A stretch of 64,000 bases of DNA from positions 1,054,001 to 1,118,000 of the forward strand of contig NZ_CP025546.1 in assembly GCF_003614435.1 (NCBI RefSeq), given 5' to 3'. Below the pieces are notes generated by a model, which worked only from the letters and a program-made list of their open reading frames with translations, had not been told where the DNA came from and did not search any database. How positions within the stretch are numbered: position 1 is the first letter of the stretch; each line of letters opens with the position of its first letter. This document shows, in pieces, positions 18,880 through 27,718 of this stretch. The position numbers and the translations under genes are program-made. Origin of the DNA: Mycobacterium paragordonae (GTDB lineage Bacteria; Actinomycetota; Actinomycetes; Mycobacteriales; Mycobacteriaceae).

Positions 18880-19905
18880 TCAGAACCCGGAGCCGTGCAC
18901 CTCGTGTCCGGGTTCCTCGGCGGCCAGGCCGCTGTAGGCCTGCTCGACGGTGGAGCCGTGATTGATCACGGCGTCAACCTCGCGCGCGATCGGCATATTC
19001 AACCCGAATTCCTCAGCGAACTCCATGATCACGCTGGCGGCCTTGACACCCTCGGCCACCTGGTTCATCGACGCGATGATCTCGTCGATGGGCTTGCCGG
19101 CGCCCAACTGTTCGCCGACGTGGCGGTTGCGGCTGCGCTGGCTGGTACACGTGACGATCAGGTCGCCCAGACCGGCCAGGCCGGGGAATGTCTCGGCGTT
19201 GCCGCCCATCGCCACACCGAGCTTGGTCATCTCCCGCAGCGCCCGGGCGATCACCAGTGCCCGGGTGTTCTCGCCGATCCCCAGCGAATAACCCATCCCG
19301 ACTGCGATGGCGAAGACGTTCTTCAGCGCCCCCGCCATCTCGACGCCGACCACGTCGTCGGTGGTGTAGACGCGGAAACGCCGGGTGCGGAACAGCGTTG
19401 ACAGCCGCGTGGCCAGGTGTTGGTCCGGCATGGCCAGCACCGCGGCGGCGGCGTAACCCTCGGCGACCTCACGGGCGATGTTGGGTCCGGCCAGAATTCC
19501 GGCCGGATGCCCGGGCAGGATCTCCTCGATGATCTGGGACATCCGCATGTTGGTGCCCTGTTCGAGACCCTTCACCAGTGAGACCACCGGCACCCACGGC
19601 CGCAGTTCTTTGGCCAGTTCGTTCAGCACTCCGCGGAAGCCGTGCGACGGCACACCCATGACCAGTACGTCGGCGCAATTCGCGGCTTCGGCGAAGTCGG
19701 TAGTGGCGCGCAGCGAGCTGCTCAGCGCTACCTCGTTGCCCAGGTACCGGCTGTTGCGGTGATTCTCGTTGATGTCCTTGGCCGTGTCCTCCGACCGCAC
19801 CCACTGCAGCGTCGGTCCGCGGCGCGCGCAGATTGAGGCCACAGTGGTGCCCCAGGAACCGCCACCGAGGACAACGACATTGGGTTCGCGCTTCTCACCT
19901 GCCAT
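18880..19905 (-). CDS. gpdA1: NAD(P)-dependent glycerol-3-phosphate dehydrogenase GpdA1
   Basis: A 341-residue enzyme, the same length as Rv0564c and very close to it. It reduces dihydroxyacetone phosphate to sn-glycerol 3-phosphate for phospholipid synthesis. The Rossmann motif VVVLGGGSWGT is at residues 9-19, the substrate region GPNIAREVAEGYAAA follows, and the catalytic lysine is in GALKNVFAIA. The ATG giving MAGEKREPNVVVLGGG is chosen over a frame open to 20052, which would cross the tandem repeat and the start of the divergent gene. Confidence 0.95.
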   Translation of the reverse strand: MAGEKREPNVVVLGGGSWGTTVASICARRGPTLQWVRSEDTAKDINENHRNSRYLGNEVALSSSLRATTDFAEAANCADVLVMGVPSHGFRGVLNELAKELRPWVPVVSLVKGLEQGTNMRMSQIIEEILPGHPAGILAGPNIAREVAEGYAAAAVLAMPDQHLATRLSTLFRTRRFRVYTTDDVVGVEMAGALKNVFAIAVGMGYSLGIGENTRALVIARALREMTKLGVAMGGNAETFPGLAGLGDLIVTCTSQRSRNRHVGEQLGAGKPIDEIIASMNQVAEGVKAASVIMEFAEEFGLNMPIAREVDAVINHGSTVEQAYSGLAAEEPGHEVHGSGF

Positions 19906-19931
19906 GAACGCCAGCCTATTGCCGCGGCCTT

Positions 19932-19973
19932 CGAATACCAACGACCGAACACCAACGACCGAATACCAACGAC
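19932..19973. repeat. Three 14-bp tandem repeats between gpdA1 and the divergent protease gene
   Basis: The unit CGAATACCAACGAC occurs three times in a row (19932, 19946, 19960), with one T-to-C change in the middle copy. It lies in the 128-bp divergent intergenic region, 27 bp before gpdA1. It may be a neutral slippage tract or an array of protein-binding sites affecting both promoters. Confidence 0.85.
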
Positions 19974-20033
19974 CCACGGGCAGAGGACTTCGGGCCCTTC
20001 CGGCCGGGGCGCCGACGCCGGGAAGGTGAAGTA

Positions 20034-21461
20034 GTGACCCTATGCCGAGCAATGCTCGCCGCAGCCGCGCTCGTCGTTTCGGTGTCGTGGCCCGCCACTG
20101 CGGTGGCCGACGGTGGCCGACCGCAGGCCAACGCTGAACAGATTGCGGCGGCGCGGATACGGCCGGCCGTCATGTTCCTCGGTGTCGAGGCATACGGCAT
20201 GGTCAAGTTGCCCGACGGGAAGACGCTGTCGTTCTTCGGCGAAGGGTCCAACGCCCCATTCGTCACCACCTGGAACTGCACCGGATTCGTCGTCAACCCC
20301 GACGGCTGGGTCGCCACCGCCGGGCACTGCGCCGACCCGGACACGGCGAAGGAGCAGATACTCAAACGGGCCGTCAGCGAGTACCAGGCCCAATATCCGG
20401 ACGCTCCGGTCAGTCAGGACCCGCTGGCGACGCTGGAGTGGCTGGCGAAGAACGCGCGGGTGGAGGGAACCGTGCCGGGCACCGGGCCGCAGTTGAACCT
20501 GACGCTGATCTACGGCACCGGGACGAAGATCGCGGAGAAGATGCCCGCCTCCGTCGTGGACTTCAAGCCACTCGGCAAAGGTGACGTGGCTCTGCTGAAG
20601 GTCGACAAACACAATCTGCCGTCGTCCGAACTCACCACCGACTCCGCGGTCAGCATCGGCACACCCGTGCTGACGGTCGGTTACGCCGAACCCACCGCAC
20701 GGCTGACCGGCCGCTCGCTCGACCCGACCAACAAGAGCGGCAAGGTGAGCAAGAAGTCGAACGTGAAATCGAGCCCGGTCTACGAGATCGACGCCGCCGT
20801 CGCCGAAGGAATGAGCGGCGGCCCGACCGTGGATCTCAGCGGAAAGGTGATCGGCGTCAACAGCTTCGGCCCCGCCGGCGAACCGCAGCCGTTCAACTTC
20901 ATCGCGCCCTCGGACACACTCGCGACGATGATGGCGGCCAAGGCCGTCAAGGGCACGCTCGGGCCCGCCGACCAGGCCTACCGCCGCGGACTCAGCCACT
21001 ACCACGAGGGCCGCTACAGCGATGCGATCACCGACTTCGACCTGGCCTTGACGCTGTCGCCCGATTACCCCGGCGCCGCCGACCTCAAGACCAGCGCGGC
21101 CAATCTTCGCCAGCAGTACGGTGACGTCTCGGTGTTCGAGCGGTCAAACCTGTTGTGGTACATCGCCGCTGGTGCCTTGCTGGTGCTGCTTGTCGGCGGC
21201 TGGGTGACTCTCCTGGTGGTCCGGAACCGCCGGCAGCGTCGTGCGGAAACCGAAACCGAAACCGAAACCGAAGCCGCCGAAGCAGCCGAGCCGGTGCCGG
21301 ACGACGATGATTCGGCCGGCACCGTGCGATCTCTGGGACTCGTGCCGCCCGCCGGACCCGACGAACCGCACTTCTGCGCCAACTGCGGCGCGCAACATCA
21401 CCACACCGAGAAGTTCTGCCCGAACTGCGGCAAGAAGATCTCGCTCGGGGCCTCCGCTTAG
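20034..21461 (+). CDS. Exported trypsin-like serine protease with TPR, membrane helix and zinc ribbon
   Basis: A 475-residue protein with unusual architecture. A signal peptide (residues 1-26, ending ATAVA) leads to a trypsin-like domain with catalytic His98 (VATAGHCA), probable Asp184 (KGDVALLKV) and Ser261 (AEGMSGGP). One TPR-like helix pair follows (about 314-347, AYRRGLSHYHEGRYSDAITDF), then a membrane helix (373-396), an acidic TE-repeat linker, and a C-terminal zinc ribbon with Cys448, 451, 462 and 465. The protease and TPR should lie outside, the ribbon inside. A GTG start is used. It diverges from gpdA1. HtrA proteases share the catalytic core but end in PDZ domains. Confidence 0.88.
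   Translation: MTLCRAMLAAAALVVSVSWPATAVADGGRPQANAEQIAAARIRPAVMFLGVEAYGMVKLPDGKTLSFFGEGSNAPFVTTWNCTGFVVNPDGWVATAGHCADPDTAKEQILKRAVSEYQAQYPDAPVSQDPLATLEWLAKNARVEGTVPGTGPQLNLTLIYGTGTKIAEKMPASVVDFKPLGKGDVALLKVDKHNLPSSELTTDSAVSIGTPVLTVGYAEPTARLTGRSLDPTNKSGKVSKKSNVKSSPVYEIDAAVAEGMSGGPTVDLSGKVIGVNSFGPAGEPQPFNFIAPSDTLATMMAAKAVKGTLGPADQAYRRGLSHYHEGRYSDAITDFDLALTLSPDYPGAADLKTSAANLRQQYGDVSVFERSNLLWYIAAGALLVLLVGGWVTLLVVRNRRQRRAETETETETEAAEAAEPVPDDDDSAGTVRSLGLVPPAGPDEPHFCANCGAQHHHTEKFCPNCGKKISLGASA
21246..21269 (+). repeat. Four GAAACC hexamers encoding Thr-Glu repeats
   Basis: Four perfect in-frame copies of GAAACC lie just after the membrane helix of the protease gene and encode alternating Glu and Thr. 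Length changes here would stay in frame and alter only the cytosolic linker. Confidence 0.85.
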
Positions 21462-21470
21462 CCGGTCGGT

Positions 21471-22952
21471 TCAGCCGGCCAGCGCGGCGCGGTCGGCGGC
21501 CCGGCCGAACTCCATGGCCTCGTCGATCCGGTCGAACCGGTAGTCGATCGCGTCGGCGAAATAGTTCTGCCGCACGTTCCAGGGGCGTTTGGTGCCCGAC
21601 TTGGGCAGCGCGTGCAGCGCCCGCTTGACGTAACCCGCCTGGATGTCCCACGCCGGTTTCTCCGTCATCGCCTGGTCGCCCAGGTGCGGGCTGGCGTGGG
21701 TGTAGCCGTGCTCGGCCATGTAGGCCAGCAGCTTGGCGGTCGCCCGCGCGGTCATGTCCGCCCGCAAGGTCCACGAGGCGTTCGTATAGCCGACGCACCA
21801 GAACAGGTTGGGCACGTCCTCGAGCATGTGCGCCTTATAGACGAAGCGGTCCCGGGGGTTGATATCGACGCCGTCGATGCTGATCGCGGCGCCGCCGAGG
21901 GCCTGCAATTGCAGGCCGGTGGCGGTGACGATGACGTCGGCGTCCAGATGCCGCCCGGATTTCAGGGCGATGCCGGTCGCGTCGAAATGGTCGATGTGAT
22001 CGGTGACCACCTCGGCGCGACCGTCGGCCACGACCTGGTACAGGTCGGCGTCCGGGATCAAACACAGCCGCTGGTCCCACGGGTTGTAGCGGGGCTTGAA
22101 GTGGGTGTCGACGTCATATCCGGCCGGCAGGTTCTGCACCGCCTTGCGCCGCAGCAGCCACTTGATCAGCGGCGGCGTCTTGCGCGACAGGAACCACAGC
22201 ACGCCCTCCATCAGCGCGTTGTAGAACCGGATGGTCAGGTGAGCAAGCCTGCGGGGCAGCAGCTTTCGGCTCAGCCAGGCGACCTTGCTGTACTTGGACG
22301 ACGAGATCAGGTACGTGGGCGAACGCTGCAGCATGACCACCTTGCCGGCCTTTTCGGCCATCGCGGGAATCAGCGTCACCGCGGTGGCGCCGCTGCCGAT
22401 CACCACCACGTTCTTGCCGGTGTAGTCCAGGTCCTCCGGCCAGTGCTGCGGGTGCACGACGGTGCCGCCGAATTGCTCGATGCCGGGGAAGTCGGGGGTG
22501 TAGCCCGCGTCGTAGTCGTAGTAGCCGCTGCCGAAGAACACGAACCTGCTGCGGCACTGCTGGGTGACGCCGTCCCGCTCGAAGCTGACCGTCCAGGTGT
22601 CGGTGGCCGAATCCCAGTCGGCGCCGCGGACGTGGCTGCGGAACTGGATGTGCTTGTCGATGCCGTACTTGCGGGCCATGGCGGTCAGGTACTCGCGGAT
22701 GTGTTCGCCGTCGGCGACGCCTTCCTCGCGGGTCCACGGCTCGAACGGGAAGCTGAGCGTGAAGATGCTGCTGTCCGAGCGCACGCCCGGGTACCGGAAC
22801 AGGTCCCAGGTGCCGCCGATGCGCTCGCGGCGCTCCAGGATGGTGTAGCTGAGCCCCGGGTTGCGCTGCAGGATGCGGTAGGCGGCCCCCAGGCCGGAGA
22901 TGCCGGCGCCGACGATGAGGACGTCGACATAGTCCGTCTCTTCGCGAATCAC
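21471..22952 (-). CDS. Flavin-containing monooxygenase, Baeyer-Villiger type (Rv0565c-like)
   Basis: A 493-residue enzyme using FAD and NADPH. The first Rossmann motif is GAGISGLGAAYR near the N-terminus, the second is GSGATAV. Between them is the Baeyer-Villiger fingerprint, F-x-G-x3-H-x3-W (in FGGTVVHPQHW). Substrates are ketones or thio compounds, and related mycobacterial enzymes activate thioamide prodrugs. The length and place, between gpdA1 and YajQ, match Rv0565c. It converges with the protease gene at 9 bp. Confidence 0.92.
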   Translation of the reverse strand: MIREETDYVDVLIVGAGISGLGAAYRILQRNPGLSYTILERRERIGGTWDLFRYPGVRSDSSIFTLSFPFEPWTREEGVADGEHIREYLTAMARKYGIDKHIQFRSHVRGADWDSATDTWTVSFERDGVTQQCRSRFVFFGSGYYDYDAGYTPDFPGIEQFGGTVVHPQHWPEDLDYTGKNVVVIGSGATAVTLIPAMAEKAGKVVMLQRSPTYLISSSKYSKVAWLSRKLLPRRLAHLTIRFYNALMEGVLWFLSRKTPPLIKWLLRRKAVQNLPAGYDVDTHFKPRYNPWDQRLCLIPDADLYQVVADGRAEVVTDHIDHFDATGIALKSGRHLDADVIVTATGLQLQALGGAAISIDGVDINPRDRFVYKAHMLEDVPNLFWCVGYTNASWTLRADMTARATAKLLAYMAEHGYTHASPHLGDQAMTEKPAWDIQAGYVKRALHALPKSGTKRPWNVRQNYFADAIDYRFDRIDEAMEFGRAADRAALAG

Positions 22953-23090
22953 GTGATTCAGCCTAGGGAGCGATCAGTCCATTGAGCCAGGGACCTTCGG
23001 CCTTTGGCCCGTGACCGTGTGGTCGCGAAAGGAACCTGGCTGCGATTTCGTGACCCGATTTTCGCAGTGGGGTTCCGTTCGCGGACAAGA

Positions 23091-23582
23091 TCACCGGTAG
23101 TTCACGAACTGCAGCGCCACGTCGAGGTCGGCCTGCTTGAGCATCGAGATGACGGCCTGCAGGTCGTCACGCTTCTTGCTGGTCACGCGGACCTCGTCGC
23201 CCTGGATCTGCGTCTTGACGGTCTTGGGCCCGTCGTCGCGGATCAGCTTGGTGATCTTCTTGGCGTTCTCGCTGCTGATGCCCTGCTTGAGGGTGCCGCT
23301 CAGCTTGTAGGTCTTGCCGGAGGCCTGCGGTTCGCCGGCCTCGAAAGACTTCAGCGAGATGTCGCGCCGGATCAGTTTCTCCTTGAAGACGTCGAGCGCG
23401 GCCTTGACCCGCTCTTCGGTCGACGAGGTCAGCTCGATGCCTTCCTCGCCTTTCCACGCGATCTTGGTGTCGGTGCCGCGGAAGTCGAAGCGCGTGGACA
23501 GTTCCTTGGCGGCCTGGTTGAGCGCGTTGTCGACTTCCTGCCGGTCGATCTTGCTGACGATGTCGAACGATGAGTCCGCCAT
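23091..23582 (-). CDS. YajQ-family nucleotide-binding protein (Rv0566c)
   Basis: A 163-residue protein with the family start [22 protein letters not shown] and the RFDFRGT motif; two ferredoxin-like halves are expected. YajQ proteins bind nucleotides, in some bacteria cyclic di-GMP, and may act with transcription factors. GAAAGGAC lies before the ATG. The gene precedes tRNA-Tyr on the other strand by 67 bp. Confidence 0.94.
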   Translation of the reverse strand: MADSSFDIVSKIDRQEVDNALNQAAKELSTRFDFRGTDTKIAWKGEEGIELTSSTEERVKAALDVFKEKLIRRDISLKSFEAGEPQASGKTYKLSGTLKQGISSENAKKITKLIRDDGPKTVKTQIQGDEVRVTSKKRDDLQAVISMLKQADLDVALQFVNYR

Positions 23583-23649
23583 GCGTTGCGTCCTTTCGCA
23601 GTGCTGCCCGTTTGTGAACTGTCTACCCCGTCGTTGTACCCTGCTAGGC

Positions 23650-23733
23650 GGCAGGTTGCCCGAGCGGCCAATGGGAGCGGACTGTAAATCCGTCGCGAAA
23701 GCTTCACAGGTTCGAATCCTGTACCTGCCACCA
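23650..23733 (+). tRNA. tRNA-Tyr (anticodon GTA), CCA encoded
   Basis: The acceptor stem GGCAGGT (23650-23656) pairs with ACCTGCC (23723-23729), followed by discriminator A and an encoded CCA. The D arm GCCCGAGCGGCC, the anticodon loop ACTGTAAATC, a long variable arm and the T arm ACAGGTTCGAATCCTGT are all present, as for a class II tRNA. Anticodon GTA reads Tyr codons. Confidence 0.97.
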
Positions 23734-23740
23734 CAAGGTC

Positions 23741-23770
23741 GGCGAGCTATTTCTCGCCCCGCGAGGGGCG
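23741..23770 (+). terminator. Overlapping hairpins after tRNA-Tyr
   Basis: Just 8 bp after the tRNA, GGCGAG/CTCGCC forms a 6-bp stem with a CTATTT loop, and the overlapping CGCCCC/GGGGCG forms a 6-bp stem with a GCGA loop. Only one can form at a time. There is no T-run. They are a plausible tRNA terminator. Confidence 0.4.
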
Positions 23771-23858
23771 TGACCAGCGGCTCAGTCCGCAGCGACTCCG
23801 CAGTAGATAAGGCGCCGCATCGAAGGCGTCCACTGTCAAAGACGACGGAAGTACGTCG

Positions 23859-24251
23859 CTAGACAACCGTCTCCACCCACTTCATCAGCATCAGAACGAG
23901 AAACGTGAGGTATGCCAATGCGAAGCCCGCGGCGATTGCGAGGCTTCCCAGCACGACGCCCGTGATCGCGAATGATTTCTTGTCGGCTTCGCCGCGTCGG
24001 ACGCGCTTGAGGGCAACGAACCCGGTCGCTACCGCGACGACGCCGAGAATCGCCCCACCGAATATCGGCCAGCCCGTTCCCAGCGCCAACGCCACCGCGT
24101 CTGCCAGCAGGGCCATAACCGCGACAACGAACGAAGCTGTCCCGGTGCCGTTCTTCGGGGTGGTGACCGGCGCGGTGCGGTCCGAGCACTGCAGCGGCGG
24201 GTAGCCCGTTGTGCTGCAGGGGTTCTCAGGCCTATCCGCGTATTCGGTCAT
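23859..24251 (-). CDS. DUF4190-type small membrane protein
   Basis: A 130-residue protein with a short cytosolic start (MTEYADRPENPC) and three hydrophobic helices: TASFVVAVMALLADAVALAL, IFGGAILGVVAVATGFVAL, and the C-terminal ITGVVLGSLAIAAGFALAYL. The RVRRGEADKKSFAITGVVLG loop between helices two and three is characteristic of DUF4190. Three codons upstream another ATG is possible. Function unknown; no operon partner is evident. Confidence 0.75.
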   Translation of the reverse strand: MTEYADRPENPCSTTGYPPLQCSDRTAPVTTPKNGTGTASFVVAVMALLADAVALALGTGWPIFGGAILGVVAVATGFVALKRVRRGEADKKSFAITGVVLGSLAIAAGFALAYLTFLVLMLMKWVETVV

Positions 24252-24339
24252 GATGTCCACCGCCCCGACTGTGCTCCCTCAACGTGCCGCCCTACAAGGG
24301 CCTTTCGGCCCCGGTCGACTCCGCGAAGCGAAAGCTGAG

Positions 24340-24732
24340 TCAGCCCGTGCAGTGCAGCTCGACGATGCGGCCCGCTCTGACTATGGCCAGCGCGTTGGCT
24401 TGAGCAGCGCCGGCGTTCGCCCCCCAGGCGCCGCCCCAGCGGCCGGACCCCAGGGCCAGCGCAGCGCAGCCATTGTGCGCCCACGACGTCACCTGACAGC
24501 CGCTGCCGTGCGGCTGGCAATTGCCGAGCGCGATATGGGTGGCCTCCTCCATCGTGGAGGCGTTATTGGCCCACCCGGTGTACCCGGTGATCGGGGAGTA
24601 GGCGATCACGGTGTACAGAACACCTGCGGCCACCCCTGCGTGTGCGTCGGGTGAACCCGCGACAGCGCCGCCGAAGAGAGCCGCTATCGCCGTACCGACC
24701 GCGGCCACCGAGAAGAAACGGTTACCGTTCAT
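24340..24732 (-). CDS. Exported DUF4189 protein
   Basis: A 130-residue secreted protein. MNGNRFFSVAAVGTAIAALFGG begins a signal peptide ending near SPDAHA. The mature part matches DUF4189: AYSPITGYTGWANNASTMEEA, an ALGNC cysteine, QVTSWAHNGCAALAL, and a closing LHC cysteine. Four cysteines should form two disulfides. DUF4189 proteins are exported and poorly understood. The start carries AAGGAAATTCGA upstream. Confidence 0.82.
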   Translation of the reverse strand: MNGNRFFSVAAVGTAIAALFGGAVAGSPDAHAGVAAGVLYTVIAYSPITGYTGWANNASTMEEATHIALGNCQPHGSGCQVTSWAHNGCAALALGSGRWGGAWGANAGAAQANALAIVRAGRIVELHCTG

Positions 24733-24934
24733 TCGAATTTCCTTGCTGCGTAGCGATGTTGATCGATGGGCCAAGCATGGGATTGGCGGCTGAACGGATT
24801 CTCCAGAATTCCTTGGTGCCGCTCGGCGGAGGGTCGAATGGACCCGTGATCATCGCTGTGGTCGATGCCGCAGTCGCGCAGTTGCGAGCACCTCCCATAC
24901 TTCCTACGGACAGCGGTATCAAGGAGGGATGACA

Positions 24935-26731
24935 GTGTCGTCAGTAACCACGTCGAATCTGGCGTCGATGTTCTTCGAAAGGGTCGGCGCTTCTGCCCGT
25001 AAAGAGGCGTTCCGGCGCCTGAGCGGCGACCGTTGGGTGTCGGTCACCTGGCAGGAGACCGCCGACCGCGTGCGGGAACTGGCGGCGGCGTTGCTCGCGT
25101 CGGGCATCGAACCCGAACAGCGCGTCGCCATCATGTCGGGCACCCGGTACGAGTGGATCCTGGCCGACCTCGCCGTGATGTGCGCCGGTGCGGCGACGAC
25201 GACCGTCTACCCCAGCACGCACGCCTCCGACGCCACCTACATCGTGGCCGACTCGGAGTCGCGGATCGTCTTCGCCGAGGACGCCGCGCAGGTCGCCAAA
25301 CTCGCCGACAACCGCGGCGAGCTGCCGGACGTACAGCTGGTGGTGGTCATCGACGGGGACGGTGACGGCGAGTGGGTCATCACTTTCGACGAATTCACCC
25401 GCCGCGGCGCCGCTCACTTGCAGGAACAGCCGAAGTGCGTAGAGGAAGCCGCAGCCACGGTGACCAGCGAATCGCTCGCCACCCTGATCTACACGTCGGG
25501 AACCACCGGGCGGCCGAAGGGAGTGCGCCTGGCGCACCGGTCGTGGACGTCGGCGGCGGGGTTCATCCGCAACGAGGGACTCCTCGGCGAGGACGACCTG
25601 CACGTGCTGTGGCTGCCCCTGGCCCACTCTTTCGGCAAGGTGCTGCTCGCCAGCCAGCTCGCGTGCGGATTCGTCAGCGCGGTCGACGGACGTGTCGACA
25701 AGATCGTCGAGAACATGGGCGTCGTGAAACCGACGTTCATGGCCGCGGTGCCCCGCATCTTCGAGAAGGCGCACGCCCGGATCGTGATGACTAGCCAAGG
25801 TGCCGGTGGCATCAAAGCCCGGCTGTTCGATCAGGCGTTCCGGGTCGGGCTTGACGTATCTCGGCGCCGCCGCGACGGCAAGCCGGTCCCGCTGCCGCTC
25901 AGGTTGCAGCAGCAGCTGTTCGACCGCCTGGTGTTCAGCAAGGTGCGCGAGGTCTTCGGCGGGCGGCTGCGTTTCTTCGTCTCCGGCTCGGCGCCGCTCA
26001 ACCGCGAAATCGCCGAATGGTTCCTCGCCGCCGGAGTGCTGGTGCTGGAAGGCTATGGACTCACCGAATCCGCCGGCGCCGGATTCATCAACCGGCCCGA
26101 CAACTACAAGCTCGGCACGGTCGGCCTGCCCTTCGACGGCACGGACGTGCGGATCGGCGACAACGGGGAGATCCAGCTGCACGGTCCCTTGGTGATGACC
26201 GGATATCACCATCTGCCCGACAAGACCGAGGAGGCGATGACCAAGGACGGCTGGCTGCGCACCGGCGATCGCGGCAGCCTCGATTCCGACGGATTCCTCA
26301 CCATCACCGGCCGCATCAAGGAGCTGTTCAAGACGTCCGGCGGCAAGTACGTCGCGCCGCCGGCCATCGAAGCCAAGTTCATGGCGCTCTGCCCGTACGC
26401 CAGCCAATTCATCGTCTTCGGGGAGGCGCGCAACTACTGTGTCGCGCTGATCGCACTCGACGGCGAAGCACTGACGAAATGGGCTCAAGAACAAGGGATT
26501 TCGGAGACGTCCTTCGCCGAACTCACCCGCAACGCCCAGGTCCGCGAGATGGTCGACGGCTACGTCAGCCAGTTGAACAGCGAACTCAACCGCTGGGAGA
26601 CCATCAAGAAGTGGGAGCTGATCGACCACGAATTATCCGTCGACACAGGGGAACTCACTCCGTCGCTGAAGTTGAAGCGGGCGGTGGTCGAGCAGAACAA
26701 CAAGAAGGTCATCGACGAGTTCTACGTCTGA
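24935..26731 (+). CDS. Long-chain acyl-CoA synthetase (FadD15-like)
   Basis: An adenylate-forming enzyme of about 598 residues that activates fatty acids to acyl-CoA via acyl-AMP. Motifs are LIYTSGTTGRPKG (P-loop-like), EGYGLTES (A5), and GWLRTGDRG with the closing lysine region SLKLKRAVVEQN. The start matters: AAGGAGGG ends directly against the ATG at 24929, too close to serve it, but is 6 bp from the GTG two codons on, so 24935 is preferred. The family resembles FadD15/FadD11. It stands alone, with convergent and divergent neighbours. Confidence 0.9.
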   Translation: MSSVTTSNLASMFFERVGASARKEAFRRLSGDRWVSVTWQETADRVRELAAALLASGIEPEQRVAIMSGTRYEWILADLAVMCAGAATTTVYPSTHASDATYIVADSESRIVFAEDAAQVAKLADNRGELPDVQLVVVIDGDGDGEWVITFDEFTRRGAAHLQEQPKCVEEAAATVTSESLATLIYTSGTTGRPKGVRLAHRSWTSAAGFIRNEGLLGEDDLHVLWLPLAHSFGKVLLASQLACGFVSAVDGRVDKIVENMGVVKPTFMAAVPRIFEKAHARIVMTSQGAGGIKARLFDQAFRVGLDVSRRRRDGKPVPLPLRLQQQLFDRLVFSKVREVFGGRLRFFVSGSAPLNREIAEWFLAAGVLVLEGYGLTESAGAGFINRPDNYKLGTVGLPFDGTDVRIGDNGEIQLHGPLVMTGYHHLPDKTEEAMTKDGWLRTGDRGSLDSDGFLTITGRIKELFKTSGGKYVAPPAIEAKFMALCPYASQFIVFGEARNYCVALIALDGEALTKWAQEQGISETSFAELTRNAQVREMVDGYVSQLNSELNRWETIKKWELIDHELSVDTGELTPSLKLKRAVVEQNNKKVIDEFYV

Positions 26732-26734
26732 CGG

Positions 26735-27667
26735 CTACCGCAGCTGCGGCATCACGTCATTGGCCAACAGCTCCAGATGCGCCAGGTCGGACATGTCGAG
26801 CAGCTGCGCGTACACCCGCCGCACCCCCAACTCGCCCCACGGACCCAGCTTGTCGACGATCTCACCCGGCGTGCCGACCAGTGGACTGTTGGAGCGCATC
26901 TCGTCGACCTCCCGGCCGATCACCGATGCGCGACGGGACACCTCCGCCTCGTCGCGGCCGGCGCACAACACGAAAGCGCTCGAGTACACGATCGAATCGG
27001 TGGCACGGCCGGCCGCCGCAACGGCGTCGCCCACCCGCTGGAACTGTTGACGCACCACGTCGATCGTCGCGAAGGGCACATTGAATTCGGCCGCATACTT
27101 TGCCGCCAGCGCCGGCGTCCTTTTCGCCCCGGTGCCGCCGATGACGATCGGCGGGTGCGGGTTCTGCACCGGCTTGGGCAGGCCCGGCGAGCCGGCGATC
27201 GGGTAATGCTCACCGGCGAAGTCGAACGTCTCACCCGCTGGCGTGGTCCACAGCCCGGTAATGACGGCGAGTTGCTCGGAGAGCCGGTCGAAGCGTTCGC
27301 GCACCGACGGAAACGGTATCCCGTACGCCTGATGCTCTGCTTCGAACCAGCCGCTGCCCAGGCCGAATTCGACACGGCCGCCGCTCATTTCGTCCACCTG
27401 TGCCACCGCGATCGCCAGCGGCCCCGGGTAACGGAACGTCGCCGACGTCACCAGGGTGCCCAACCGGATGCGCGACGTCTCGCGGGCGATGGCGCCCAAA
27501 GTCACCCACGAGTCGGTCGGCCCCGGCCCGCCGTCACCGCTCATGGCCAGATAATGATCCGAGCGGAAGAACGCGTCGAAGCCGAGATCCTCGGCGGCTC
27601 GCGCGACGGCCAACTGGTCGGCGTAAGTGGCACCTTGCTGCGGCTCGACAAAAGCACGGAAGTCCAT
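26735..27667 (-). CDS. LLM-class F420-dependent oxidoreductase
   Basis: A 310-residue luciferase-like TIM barrel. The start MDFRAFVEPQQGATYADQL, the FRSDHYLAM segment and GRVEFGLGSGWFEAEHQAYGIPF are typical of the F420-dependent TIGR family rather than flavin luciferases. Substrate unknown. An ATG ten codons upstream is in frame but less likely. It converges with the acyl-CoA synthetase, with 3 bp between the ends, and lies 52 bp from the next gene on its strand. Confidence 0.88.
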   Translation of the reverse strand: MDFRAFVEPQQGATYADQLAVARAAEDLGFDAFFRSDHYLAMSGDGGPGPTDSWVTLGAIARETSRIRLGTLVTSATFRYPGPLAIAVAQVDEMSGGRVEFGLGSGWFEAEHQAYGIPFPSVRERFDRLSEQLAVITGLWTTPAGETFDFAGEHYPIAGSPGLPKPVQNPHPPIVIGGTGAKRTPALAAKYAAEFNVPFATIDVVRQQFQRVGDAVAAAGRATDSIVYSSAFVLCAGRDEAEVSRRASVIGREVDEMRSNSPLVGTPGEIVDKLGPWGELGVRRVYAQLLDMSDLAHLELLANDVMPQLR

Positions 27668-27718
27668 GGGTTCCCTCGTGATTGGGTTGCACCGCAACGT
27701 GATAGCGGCACGGTCGAC

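Noticed and set aside
23650..23860. Integrated element at the tRNA-Tyr 3' end
   Set aside because: No integrase, phage gene or second copy of the tRNA end was seen downstream, so an attachment site was not called.
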